A stretch of 12,506 bases of DNA. It comes from CAYQAJ01 sp964415245. GTDB lineage: Bacteria; Planctomycetota; Planctomycetia; Pirellulales; Pirellulaceae. The DNA lies in assembly GCA_964415245.1 (NCBI GenBank), contig CAYQAJ010000145.1, forward strand, positions 1-12,506, in the 5' to 3' direction. Under the pieces are notes generated by a model that did not search any database, was not told the origin of the DNA, and was given only the letters and a program-made list of their open reading frames with translations. A program made the position numbers and the translations under genes. Position 1 is the stretch's first letter, and each line of letters starts with the position of its first letter. This document shows, in pieces, positions 7,224 through 12,506 of the stretch.

Positions 7224-8033
7224 GTGCAACTCGCTTTGTGGCAAATCGTCGTGCTCGCCGTCGTCCAGGGCATTACCGAGTTTTTGCCCGTCAGCTCGAG
7301 CGGGCATTTGGTAATCGTGGCGGCGCTCCTTGCGCCGGAGAACGCAGACAAGCTCGACGTGGCCGACGTGAACATCGCCCTGCACCTGGGCACGCTGTTG
7401 TCGATCGTCGTCTATTACCACAAGACTATTGCGCGGCTGCTGACCGCTGACCGCCGCGCAATTGGTTTATTGATCGTGGCGACGCTTCCCGCGGTGCTGG
7501 TCGGCCTGCCGCTCTACGCACTGGCCAAGCAAGTTTTGAGCAGCACGCTACTGGCTGGATGCATGTTGGTCGTGACGGGTCTCATTCTGCTGTGGGCGAC
7601 ACGAATCCGGCACGGCACGGAGCGCTATCAGGAAATGAGCTACGGCAAAGCGCTTTGGATCGGCGTTTCGCAGGCACTGGCGATTCTGCCGGGCCTATCG
7701 CGCAGCGGCACTACCATTTCCACCGGGATCGCCGCCCGCCTCGCGCCCCGTTCGGCCGCCACGTTTTCGTTCCTCATGGCCATTGTCGCGATACTGGGAG
7801 CCGGCACGCTCGAGGCGGTGAAGATCGCGCGACATGGAACCTCGGGAACGCACCTCGGACCGCTCGTGGTGGGGGGCCTCGTGGCATTCGTCGTCGGATT
7901 GGGCGCGCTATGGGCCCTGATCCGCGTTCTCGACCGCGGCCGATTGAGCTGGTTCGCCTGGTGGTGCATCCCGCTGGGTCTGGCGGTCATCGCCTGGCGC
8001 TTGGCGGCCCTGTGGTCGACCGTGGCTCCATAA
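7224..8033 (+). CDS. uppP: Undecaprenyl-diphosphate phosphatase UppP/BacA
   Basis: This is a 269-residue polytopic inner-membrane enzyme that dephosphorylates undecaprenyl diphosphate, recycling the lipid carrier for peptidoglycan and other envelope polymers; extra copies confer bacitracin tolerance. The first signature QGITEFLPVSSSGH (residues 15-28) contains the (E/Q)xxxE motif, with Q15 and E19, and the catalytic-region His28. The second signature PGLSRSGTTIS (156-166) contains the essential Arg at 160. About eight hydrophobic segments cover the rest, and the length matches the usual 265-280 residues. The GTG start gives MQLALWQ, the normal N-terminus, and has a GGGAG ribosome site. It is divergent from the barrel gene with a REP pair between, and ssrA follows 100 bp downstream on the same strand. 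Confidence 0.96.
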   Translation: MQLALWQIVVLAVVQGITEFLPVSSSGHLVIVAALLAPENADKLDVADVNIALHLGTLLSIVVYYHKTIARLLTADRRAIGLLIVATLPAVLVGLPLYALAKQVLSSTLLAGCMLVVTGLILLWATRIRHGTERYQEMSYGKALWIGVSQALAILPGLSRSGTTISTGIAARLAPRSAATFSFLMAIVAILGAGTLEAVKIARHGTSGTHLGPLVVGGLVAFVVGLGALWALIRVLDRGRLSWFAWWCIPLGLAVIAWRLAALWSTVAP

Positions 8034-8068
8034 AGCGCTTCGCCCTGTCCCGGGTTCCGACGCCGGGC

Positions 8069-8074
8069 TATAAT
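8069..8074 (+). promoter_or_regulatory. Probable -10 box of ssrA
   Basis: A perfect TATAAT lies 60 bases before the mature tmRNA 5' end. The -35 is weak (TGTCCC at 8046-8051, 17-bp spacing). Transcription would start near 8081, giving a leader of about 53 bases removed by RNase P. Confidence 0.55.
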
Positions 8075-8088
8075 TCCATTGTTATGGC

Positions 8089-8121
8089 CATTGGTCATTT
8101 GTCATTGCGACATTGGTCATT
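8089..8121 (+). repeat. Direct repeats in the ssrA leader
   Basis: CATTGGTCATT occurs at 8089-8099 and 8111-8121. A related TGTCATTG and a small TGTC...GACA inverted pair lie between them, and the block is flanked by GGCC on both sides. It lies between the TATAAT and the tmRNA 5' end. The function is unknown; it may be a short tandem repeat expansion. Confidence 0.6.
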
Positions 8122-8133
8122 GGCCTAGCACCT

Positions 8134-8491
8134 GGGGGCGAACTGGATTCGACCGGGTAGCTTGAAGTGAAAGTGGCGCGCCGTGGTTGGTCAGTTGGCC
8201 ACGTTAAAAGCTGACCACACTGTTAATTGCCGAGGGTAACCTCGCACTGGCTGCCTAGCAAAAGGTAGTCCCGGTTGAGGGCTTTTTTCGGAGAGGCCCA
8301 AAAGCCGGTCGTCAATTCCGAATCGCTCCGGGTCACGCCGGGTACGCTCGGGGCTAAACTTTGTTCTCGGATGGTCGGTCGGGCACCCTGTCGGTTGGGG
8401 TCTCGCACGACGACAATCAAATAACCGACTACGCGCGTAGAAGCCTTCACGGAAATGCCTCGGGACGCGGGTTCGATTCCCGCCGCCTCCA
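8134..8491 (+). ncRNA. ssrA: Transfer-messenger RNA (tmRNA)
   Basis: This 358-nt one-piece tmRNA rescues stalled ribosomes by adding an alanine and then a degradation tag. The 5' end GGGGGCG (8134-8140) pairs with CGCCTCC (8484-8490, one G-U pair) to form the acceptor stem. AACTGGATTCGACCGGGTAG follows, as in nearly all tmRNAs. The T arm is GCGGG-TTCGATT-CCCGC (8467-8483), and the discriminator is A8491. CCA is not encoded (CTC follows), so it must be added enzymatically. The resume codon is GCC at 8229 and the tag stop TAG at 8256. A promoter-like TATAAT lies upstream and a stem-loop terminator downstream. A reversed gene cassette begins about 150 bp beyond the 3' end, consistent with use of ssrA as an integration site. 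Confidence 0.96.
8229..8258 (+). other. tmRNA proteolysis tag reading frame
   Basis: The resume codon GCC opens a frame encoding AEGNLALAA followed by TAG. The nine-residue tag ends in the ALAA degron read by ClpXP-type proteases; short tags ending in ALAA fit planctomycetes. The frame just upstream is closed by a TAA, and no other nearby frame ends in an AA-stop. Confidence 0.85.
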
Positions 8492-8510
8492 CTCTTTATC
8501 GCGATTAGCC

Positions 8511-8556
8511 CTTCGGCGGACACCAAGGGTGGCCCGTCGAAGAGGCTTCTTTCTAT
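8511..8556 (+). terminator. Stem-loop terminator of ssrA
   Basis: CTTCGGCGG-A-CACC (8511-8524) pairs with GGTG-G-CCCGTCGAAG (8528-8542) around an AAG loop, with one mismatch, one bulged base and one G-U pair. It is followed by a pyrimidine-rich CTTCTTTCT. It lies 20 bases after the tmRNA 3' end, as expected for a Rho-independent terminator. Confidence 0.6.
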
Positions 8557-8638
8557 GTCGCGGTGCACGGCGTCGTGTTCGGGACCGACGGGACGGCGCG
8601 TTTGCCGTTAACTGCCAGCCATCGTCCAGAGAGCTAGC

Positions 8639-9559
8639 TCATTCCTTGCATGGAAGGTCTGCGCCGTCGCCCCGCCCATAGACCGACACGGCGCTCCCGC
8701 CGCAATGAGGGCAATGCTCGTCCGCTCGGCAGTCGACCGATATCCACTGCCGTTCCCGGCAGAATTGCATGAGGTAGCCCGCGCGCGCCTGGTCAAACGT
8801 GAGTCCGAGATACCCCATGAGGAAGTCATTCGCTGCTTGCGCGCAGCAAAGGGCATTGAGCGTTACAACGCTCGGCGCCACCACTTCTGGGTCGTCGACG
8901 TAGGCCTGCCTGCGCCGCTCGTCTCGCGACACCGCTTCGCGCTGAAGTTGGCTTAGCGGAATTAGCCTGTTGCAGCGCAGGCAGCCGCCGCCAGCCATAG
9001 GAAATACTGGCCGTGCTGCAACAAACACATCGCCGACCTCACCCGAGCCGCGATCGACAGGAACCTTCGACCCAACTTGCACCCCCGGAATCAGGTATTG
9101 GTGAACCAGCGCGTTGAACACCAAGCGGCATTGCGCTGAATCGGCGCACAGGAAAATGAAGTCACAGTCCTTTAGCAACAGCGCCGTCTCCGCAATCCTC
9201 ACGTCGCCAACGACCGCATGGTATTCAATGTTCGGATTGGCGCGCCGCGCGACACGCCTTGCCACTTTCACCTTTTGGGTCGCGAAACGCCGGGCGATGC
9301 CTTGCAGCCAGAGCCAACGGCTGCGCGATAACCATTCCGACGTATCCCATCGCGTAGCGCCGACGACACGGGCGCGATTGCTGACCTCCATGCGATCGAA
9401 ATCAATCCCTACAATGCTTCCCACGCCGGCAAGGGACAGCCATTCGTTGATCAACGATCCCGCACCGCCGAGGCCGATGATGCCAACCTTAGCGGCCCCG
9501 AGCAGCTCCTGGCCGGCTAGGCCGAACATCAGCGCCTGCCGGTCATAAACCGCGTCCAC
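8639..9559 (-). CDS. ThiF/E1-like adenylyltransferase
   Basis: This 306-residue protein has the Rossmann-type adenylation fold of E1/ThiF/MoeB enzymes, which activate the C-terminus of a ubiquitin-like protein with ATP. YDRQALMFG (residues 5-13) is the usual lead-in. GLGGAGS (29-35) is the nucleotide loop, D53/D55 follow the next strand, SNRAR (60-64) carries the arginine region, K96 is the likely catalytic Lys, and LCADSAQCR..N (138-149) matches the conserved D-S-x3-R-x3-N. Two CxxC pairs, CLRC (193-196) and CPHC (283-286), could form a zinc knuckle. Helix VVTLNALCCAQAANDFL is typical of the E1 group encoded with JAB peptidases. The GTG start at 9559 has GGGAGG 11 bases upstream. A truncated JAB gene precedes it by 27 bp. 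The usual UBL and E2 partners are absent from the window. It lies behind ssrA, head-on to it. Confidence 0.88.
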   Translation of the reverse strand: MDAVYDRQALMFGLAGQELLGAAKVGIIGLGGAGSLINEWLSLAGVGSIVGIDFDRMEVSNRARVVGATRWDTSEWLSRSRWLWLQGIARRFATQKVKVARRVARRANPNIEYHAVVGDVRIAETALLLKDCDFIFLCADSAQCRLVFNALVHQYLIPGVQVGSKVPVDRGSGEVGDVFVAARPVFPMAGGGCLRCNRLIPLSQLQREAVSRDERRRQAYVDDPEVVAPSVVTLNALCCAQAANDFLMGYLGLTFDQARAGYLMQFCRERQWISVDCRADEHCPHCGGSAVSVYGRGDGADLPCKE

Positions 9560-9570
9560 GAAGCGCGGCG

Positions 9571-9576
9571 CCTCCC
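9571..9576 (-). promoter_or_regulatory. Shine-Dalgarno of the ThiF-like gene
   Basis: GGGAGG on the minus strand, 11 bases before the GTG at 9559, lies in the 27-bp gap after the JAB-like stop codon. This supports translation of the pair from one mRNA. The spacing is on the long side. Confidence 0.45.
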
Positions 9577-9586
9577 GGCGGGATGG

Positions 9587-10012
9587 CTACAGGCGGCGAT
9601 GCCGCCTGCCGATGACAGTCATGGATTTCAACTCAAACACGCCGTTCCGCGTCCAGACCTGACCGGCCACGGCATCATGGGCAAACACCAGCGCACCAAC
9701 AGGCGGTCCGTTGAGGATATCAAGCAGAGCTGGATAGCCGCGGCGCTGGGATTGCAGATCAATCTCCGAAAACGCTACGGCATCGCTGCCGCCATGACAA
9801 TGCACCGCGAAGTAACCCAGATTCGCCTTGGCGCAATATCCGGACACCCGCGCGACGAAATCCGTCGTCAAGGCCCGATAGCCCGTCTTTCCCGGCACAT
9901 AATCAATTCCATCGCGCGCCACGAAAACCTCGCGGGCCAGCAGCCGAATTCCGTCAGTCGTTTCGACGAGTCCTGTCGCGTGCATCTGAGGTGCCCTACG
10001 GCTGGCGGACAC
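9587..10012 (-). pseudogene. JAB/JAMM metallopeptidase, probably 5'-truncated
   Basis: A 141-residue frame from GTG 10012 shows GIRLLAREVFVARDGIDYV, then YFAVHCHGG (H71, H73), FSEIDLQS (S82, D85) and GYPALLDI...PVGALVF. The HxH-x8-S-x2-D arrangement is that of JAMM zinc proteases (one residue longer between HxH and S than the classic form), which cut ubiquitin-like proteins from partners or mature them. It stands 27 bp before the E1-like gene, the normal bacterial pairing. The N-terminal part, where the JAMM catalytic Glu should sit, is missing. Reading upstream in the same frame gives five residues, LLLLR, that would continue a JAB strand, then TGA at 10030-10028, beyond which the sequence looks like a transposase end. 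I infer that an insertion removed the first 30-50 codons, so the product is probably inactive. Confidence 0.7.
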
Positions 10013-10027
10013 GCGGAGCAGCAGAAG

Positions 10028-10111
10028 TCAGGCCGCTTTGCATGGGGATTTTGAGTTGAACGATTCTTCAAAGGCCGCGGGGCTCAGGTAGTTGGGCGGC
10101 GGCGGGTGGCG
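10028..10111 (-). mobile_element. Possible IS3-type transposase C-terminal remnant
   Basis: The minus strand encodes RHPPPPNYLSPAAFEESF and nine further residues before TGA at 10030-10028. The 'YLSPAAFEE' ending resembles the C-terminus of IS3-family OrfB integrases (RRHSxLGYLSPxxFE). Only about 27 codons remain; beyond them lies a hairpin. Its stop abuts the broken 5' end of the JAB gene, so it probably marks the insertion or deletion junction. The match is short and could be coincidental. Confidence 0.35.
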
Positions 10112-10114
10112 CTT

Positions 10115-10138
10115 TGTCGCGGTCGGGAGACCGCGACA
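10115..10138. repeat. Perfect 10-bp palindromic hairpin
   Basis: TGTCGCGGTC-GGGA-GACCGCGACA is a perfect 10-bp stem with a 4-base loop, immediately upstream of the transposase-like remnant. There is no T run, so it is unlikely to be a simple terminator. It looks like another dispersed palindromic repeat or the end of a mobile element. Confidence 0.7.
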
Positions 10139-10162
10139 CAACCGGGGCCCCAGCGCAACAGA

Positions 10163-10195
10163 ACGGCCCGCGGGCTTCCAACTCCCGCGGGCCGT
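10163..10195 (-). terminator. Strong hairpin, likely terminator of the XRE gene
   Basis: ACGGCCCGCGGG and CCCGCGGGCCGT form a perfect 12-bp stem around a 9-base loop, 63 bases after the XRE stop codon. On the minus strand it is followed by TCTGTTG, only weakly T-rich, so termination efficiency is uncertain. Confidence 0.55.
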
Positions 10196-10257
10196 CGAAT
10201 GATTTCGAGAATGATGATGACGTTCGCTGGAATGCAAAAATAATAGCGCTAACGGAT

Positions 10258-10800
10258 TCAGTCGTTCTGCCGCGTCGGCTCAGTCAGCCAACGCACGGGA
10301 ATCTGACGTTCGACGATTCGGCCGTACTCGTCCAGAGTGCGGCGCTGCCCGACCGAGTGCCACGGGGCCACTTGCTCCAGCTCGGGCATAATTTCGACCA
10401 GTTGCTCGCTGAGCATTTCAGCGAGCCGCGTGATGCGCCTCGATCGCGCCAACTGGCGGATGGCGGCCGCGGTCTTCATCAGCTTCACGAGCCGGGCTCG
10501 ATCGAGCACGGGGCGCGAAAGGCATTCGCTCGATTCGACGAGCAAATCGGCGATGGGCACGTCGAGAGCCGCCTGCCACCGCTGCAGATCGCTGATCCGC
10601 AGGTTGGCCGACTCCGACTCTTGTGCCCGAAGCACTCGCGCGGGCAGACCCATCCGCCGCGAGGCACTGCGCAGCGACACGCGCTGCTGCCGCCGCACCT
10701 CGCGAATGCGGTGCAAGGGGGGCTTCGTTCCGCCCCCGCGGGCCGGCCGGCGGACTTTGGCCGCCTGCGCGCGGTCCGCGCTACATTCAACGGTTGCCAT
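10258..10800 (-). CDS. XRE-family HTH transcriptional regulator
   Basis: This is a 180-residue soluble protein. A basic N-terminal tail (residues 13-28) is followed by an XRE-type helix-turn-helix at about 29-88: LHRIREVRRQQRVSLRSASR, then RVLRAQE and ISDLQRWQAALDVPIADLL, the usual helix 1-5 progression. The C-terminal half has conserved LSRPVLDRARLVKLMKTA, AEMLSEQLVEIMPEL and PWHSVGQRRTLDEYGR blocks. I associate this series with a planctomycete-specific regulator family of unknown target. ATG 10800 is chosen over an upstream in-frame start at 10899 because GGGAGGG lies seven bases before it, and the extra 33 residues are hydrophobic and atypical. It is followed by a strong hairpin and stands alone. 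The DNA-binding role is inferred. Confidence 0.85.
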   Translation of the reverse strand: MATVECSADRAQAAKVRRPARGGGTKPPLHRIREVRRQQRVSLRSASRRMGLPARVLRAQESESANLRISDLQRWQAALDVPIADLLVESSECLSRPVLDRARLVKLMKTAAAIRQLARSRRITRLAEMLSEQLVEIMPELEQVAPWHSVGQRRTLDEYGRIVERQIPVRWLTEPTRQND

Positions 10801-10807
10801 GGCGATA

Positions 10808-10814
10808 CCCTCCC
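10808..10814 (-). promoter_or_regulatory. Strong Shine-Dalgarno of the XRE gene
   Basis: GGGAGGG followed by seven bases and ATG 10800 on the minus strand. It settles the start among several in-frame candidates. Confidence 0.75.
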
Positions 10815-10923
10815 GGCCCACCCCATCGGGCGAGCCATATCGCAACAAGGATGAAAAGAATGACGAACAGATGAAAACGCTCATCTGCCAAATCCCCAAT
10901 CAATTGCGTCGTGGGGCATACGC

Positions 10924-11014
10924 GTGGGGCAGGCTTTCCAGCCTGCCGACACCTCCCAGTGAACCCGCAGGCAGGAATGCCTGCACCACAAGCAGGCAAT
11001 GGTGCCTGCACCAC
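10924..11014. repeat. Cluster of three REP-like hairpins with GTGG feet
   Basis: Unit 1 (+): GTGG at 10924-10927, then GGCAGGCT-TTCC-AGCCTGCC (10928-10947). Unit 2 (-): GCAGGCA-GGAA-TGCCTGC (10967-10984), with GTGGT on the minus strand at 10989-10985. Unit 3 (-): GCAGGCA-ATGG-TGCCTGC (10992-11009), with GTGGT at 11014-11010. All share a GCAGGC/GCCTGC core, four-base loops and a GTGG foot. This matches the GTRG-foot REP design, but with a stem different from the 7057-7136 family. The rest of the 370-bp gap 10801-11170 holds only the XRE ribosome site and no gene I can support. Confidence 0.75.
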
Positions 11015-11170
11015 GACTGCGAAGGGAGCCGCGCGAACCGCATGAACATACGGCGGCTCCCAACAACCATCATATAATGGTCGGCTGACGAAATGCCAGT
11101 CCAGCCGGCACATTGCGGGGCCCCGTGGCTAGGGGCACCCGTCAAGCCCCGGGCACGCGGCTGGGCCTGG

Positions 11171-11662
11171 TCACGCTTCGAGAGCGAAGCGGCGCACGCG
11201 GTCCAGCAGGCTGCGCCAGTCGCGATCTGCGGTCTGCGGATCCGGAGAAAGGGCAGGCGGCGCGGTGCCCGTCGTCGCCGAGAAGCTCCCCACCGGGCGA
11301 ATCTCGAGGCGGATTTCGGCCTGGCCCGCATGCCGCTGCCACATGTGACGCAGCCGCGCCGCGCCCGGAACCTCACCATGCGGCTGCACGAGCACGATCT
11401 CCCCCGCAGCGCAGGAGACGCCGGTTCGCACGGCCGCCTCGGACCCTCGTGGGCGAGCGTGACTGGCGAGCCGCACCTGGGGATAGTGGTGGGCCAGCTC
11501 GGCGGCCACCTCGGCCGTATGATCGGTCGAGCCGTCGTCCACCACAACCAGCTCGAAACGCGCCGCCAGATCGGGAAGCACGTCCAACAGGCGAGCCACC
11601 TGCCGGCCGAGCGTGTCCTGGGCGTTGTGTACTGGCAGAATGTAGCTGAGCGATGGCTGCAA
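11171..11662 (-). CDS. Short GT2-fold protein lacking the DxD motif
   Basis: This 163-residue protein has the N-terminal half of a family 2 glycosyltransferase: SYILPVHNAQDTL (residues 6-18), FELVVVDDGSTDHT (36-49, the nucleotide-sugar-binding DD), and RGSEAAVRTGVSCAAGEIVLVQ (72-93). Where active GT2 enzymes have D-A-D-G, this one reads QPHGE (93-97), so the metal-binding DxD is missing. The acceptor-binding C-terminal half is also short. It may be non-catalytic, regulatory or degenerate. The TTG start at 11662 is preferred: GAGGAG stands six bases upstream and the protein then begins directly before the first GT2 strand. The frame is open 73 codons further upstream but that part looks non-coding. 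No partner genes are visible; hisI is divergent. Confidence 0.78.
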   Translation of the reverse strand: MQPSLSYILPVHNAQDTLGRQVARLLDVLPDLAARFELVVVDDGSTDHTAEVAAELAHHYPQVRLASHARPRGSEAAVRTGVSCAAGEIVLVQPHGEVPGAARLRHMWQRHAGQAEIRLEIRPVGSFSATTGTAPPALSPDPQTADRDWRSLLDRVRRFALEA

Positions 11663-11668
11663 CGGATT

Positions 11669-11674
11669 CTCCTC
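11669..11674 (-). promoter_or_regulatory. Shine-Dalgarno deciding the TTG start of the GT2-like gene
   Basis: GAGGAG lies six bases before the TTG at 11662 on the minus strand, ideal spacing. No better ATG or GTG precedes the first conserved strand. Confidence 0.7.
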
Positions 11675-11990
11675 GCGTGCGTCTCGGTGACCCGGGGCGA
11701 CGCCCAGCGGTGGATATCGGTTTCTTCGGCAAGTCGGGCGACTCGACTGGAACGCGCAGCCTGTCGCGCGCTGTCGTGCGCAAGAGTCGACAAGCGAGGG
11801 TGATTTGCAATGTCCCGCCGCCTCGGAGCGGGGTGTGCCGGCGGTGACGGTTGTTCGGGCCAATTGACTCGATGTGAACACTTACGCGACCGCGGCGTCG
11901 GCCTATGGCTGTCGCCTCCCGACAGGGGTATTCTGGCGCACTTGGGCAAGCGACATGGCCTCGACGCGATTGGGTCTGGCTCGAAGGGAG

Positions 11991-11995
11991 AGGAG
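11991..11995 (+). promoter_or_regulatory. Shine-Dalgarno of hisI
   Basis: AGGAG, preceded by GGGAG at 11987-11991, stands four bases before the GTG at 12000. It supports GTG over the upstream in-frame ATG at 11874, which would add 42 atypical residues. Confidence 0.65.
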
Positions 11996-11999
11996 CAAA

Positions 12000-12389
12000 G
12001 TGACAAGCGACGCTGTTTCAGGCCCCGATTTCTCCCGCGGCGATGGCCTCGTGCCTGCGATTGTGCAGGATTCCACGACCGGCGAGGTGCTGATGATGGC
12101 GTGGATGAATCGCGAGGCCTACGACGAAACGCTGCGCACCGGGCAGACCGTGTTCTTCAGCCGCAGCCGTGGGCGCCTGTGGCGCAAAGGCGAAAGAAGC
12201 GGCCACGTGCAAAAGGTGGTATCGGTACGCATCGACTGCGACGCCGACACGATTCTGTTGCGCGTAGTGCAGACAGGCGCCGCCTGCCACGAAGGGTACA
12301 AGAGCTGCTTTTTCCGCGAGGTAACCGGCGAGGGGCTGAAGGTCGTCGCCCCTCGAGTGTTCGACCCCAAAGACGTGTACGGCGACTAA
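12000..12389 (+). CDS. hisI: Phosphoribosyl-AMP cyclohydrolase HisI
   Basis: This is a 129-residue monofunctional HisI that opens the adenine ring of phosphoribosyl-AMP in histidine biosynthesis, in the cytoplasm. Signatures are in the canonical order: VLMMAWMNREAYDETLRTG (30-48), FFSRSRGRLWRKGERSGHVQ (52-71), then DCDADT (79-84) with metal-binding Asp residues and C80, TGAACHEG (92-99; C96, H97), and YKSCFFRE (100-107; C103). All three zinc-type cysteines and the Asp cluster are present, so the enzyme should be active. There is no HisE fusion at the C-terminus, which ends naturally at KDVYGD. The GTG start is supported by AGGAG. It is not in a his operon here: upstream is a divergent GT2-like gene and downstream is a nested inverted repeat. 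Confidence 0.95.
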   Translation: MTSDAVSGPDFSRGDGLVPAIVQDSTTGEVLMMAWMNREAYDETLRTGQTVFFSRSRGRLWRKGERSGHVQKVVSVRIDCDADTILLRVVQTGAACHEGYKSCFFREVTGEGLKVVAPRVFDPKDVYGD

Positions 12390-12390
12390 G

Positions 12391-12481
12391 AGCCGATCCC
12401 AAGACCGTCGGGGACTGGCTCACTTTGCCGAGTCCGCGAGGCAAAGGGTTCCTGCCCCCTTCTCCCTGACGGTTTTGGGAT
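12391..12481. repeat. Nested inverted repeat after hisI
   Basis: The outer arms are ATCCCAAGACCGTC (12396-12409) and GACGGTTTTGGGAT (12468-12481), 13 of 14 pairing plus one mismatch. Inside them CTTTGCC (12423-12429) pairs with GGCAAAG (12440-12446). The whole forms a two-level hairpin of about 86 bases starting seven bases after the hisI stop. It could act as a transcription terminator, but its length and nested form look more like a miniature dispersed element. Confidence 0.6.
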
Positions 12482-12506
12482 AGCCTCTCAATGGAAAATC
12501 GCAACC

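Larger units (their letters stand above)
11663..11999. other. Divergent intergenic region, GT2-like / hisI
   Basis: The 337 bases between the two divergent genes should contain both promoters. Apart from the two ribosome sites I see no clear -35/-10 pair, repeat, RNA gene or credible coding frame. A lone TTGACT at 11864-11869 has no -10 at suitable spacing. Confidence 0.5.

Noticed and set aside
11073..11078. TATAAT on the plus strand
   Set aside because: No -35 at proper spacing and no plus-strand gene within 900 bp; probably chance.
11663..11881. 73-residue N-terminal extension of the GT2-like protein
   Set aside because: It is Arg/Ser/Cys-rich with no GT2 or signal features; GAGGAG at ideal spacing supports TTG 11662.
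8492..12506. A second ssrA 3'-end copy (attR) for the proposed island
   Set aside because: I looked for GGTTCGATTCCCGCC-like sequence downstream and found none; the far boundary is outside the window or lost.
1..12506. CRISPR array, rRNA or ordinary tRNA genes
   Set aside because: No regularly spaced repeat series and no tRNA T-arm consensus other than the one inside ssrA.

Overview
The window looks like a chromosomal stretch of a GC-rich planctomycete, probably of the Pirellulales group. The main evidence is a PSCyt1/DUF1549/DUF1553 cytochrome protein, a family amplified in planctomycetes. Supporting evidence comes from an XRE regulator and a degenerate TIM-barrel 'epimerase' of planctomycete type, weak Shine-Dalgarno use at several genes, and a short tmRNA tag ending in ALAA. 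No database search was possible; family calls rest on motifs and remembered family patterns.

Layout. 1-1300 is a gene graveyard: the 3' end of an unknown small protein, a repeat-rich non-coding stretch built on GGGGACACCCAGCC, then an RHS/YD-repeat fragment joined in frame to the C-terminal end of a Y4bN-type S8 subtilase. 1478-3862 (-) encodes the cytochrome c/DUF1549/DUF1553 protein. 4108-5133 (+) is a DMT/EamA transporter whose 3' end overlaps that of a metallo-beta-lactamase-fold exonuclease-like protein (5108-6070, -). A sugar-isomerase-like TIM barrel (6140-7030, -) lies upstream of the latter. A pair of inverted REP hairpins separates the barrel gene from divergent uppP (7224-8033, +), the undecaprenyl-diphosphate phosphatase.

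At 8134-8491 (+) is ssrA (tmRNA), with a promoter-like TATAAT upstream and a stem-loop terminator after it. Directly behind its 3' end, a classic island integration site, sits an oppositely oriented cassette: a ThiF/E1-like adenylyltransferase (8639-9559) preceded by a JAB/JAMM peptidase (9587-10012). The JAB gene appears to have lost its 5' end to a transposase remnant at about 10028-10111. This looks like the rest of a bacterial ubiquitin-like conjugation/deconjugation operon whose UBL and E2 genes are not in the window.

10258-10800 (-) is a planctomycete XRE regulator, followed by a strong terminator hairpin and preceded by a cluster of three REP-like hairpins. 11171-11662 (-) is a short GT2-fold protein lacking the usual acidic DxD motif. 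12000-12389 (+) is hisI (phosphoribosyl-AMP cyclohydrolase), followed by a nested inverted repeat.

Most of the window is ordinary housekeeping sequence. The most interesting parts are the ssrA-linked E1/JAB remnant, the RHS-subtilase chimera and three or four different palindromic repeat families. I see no complete novel system; the two conflict-system-like loci both look truncated.
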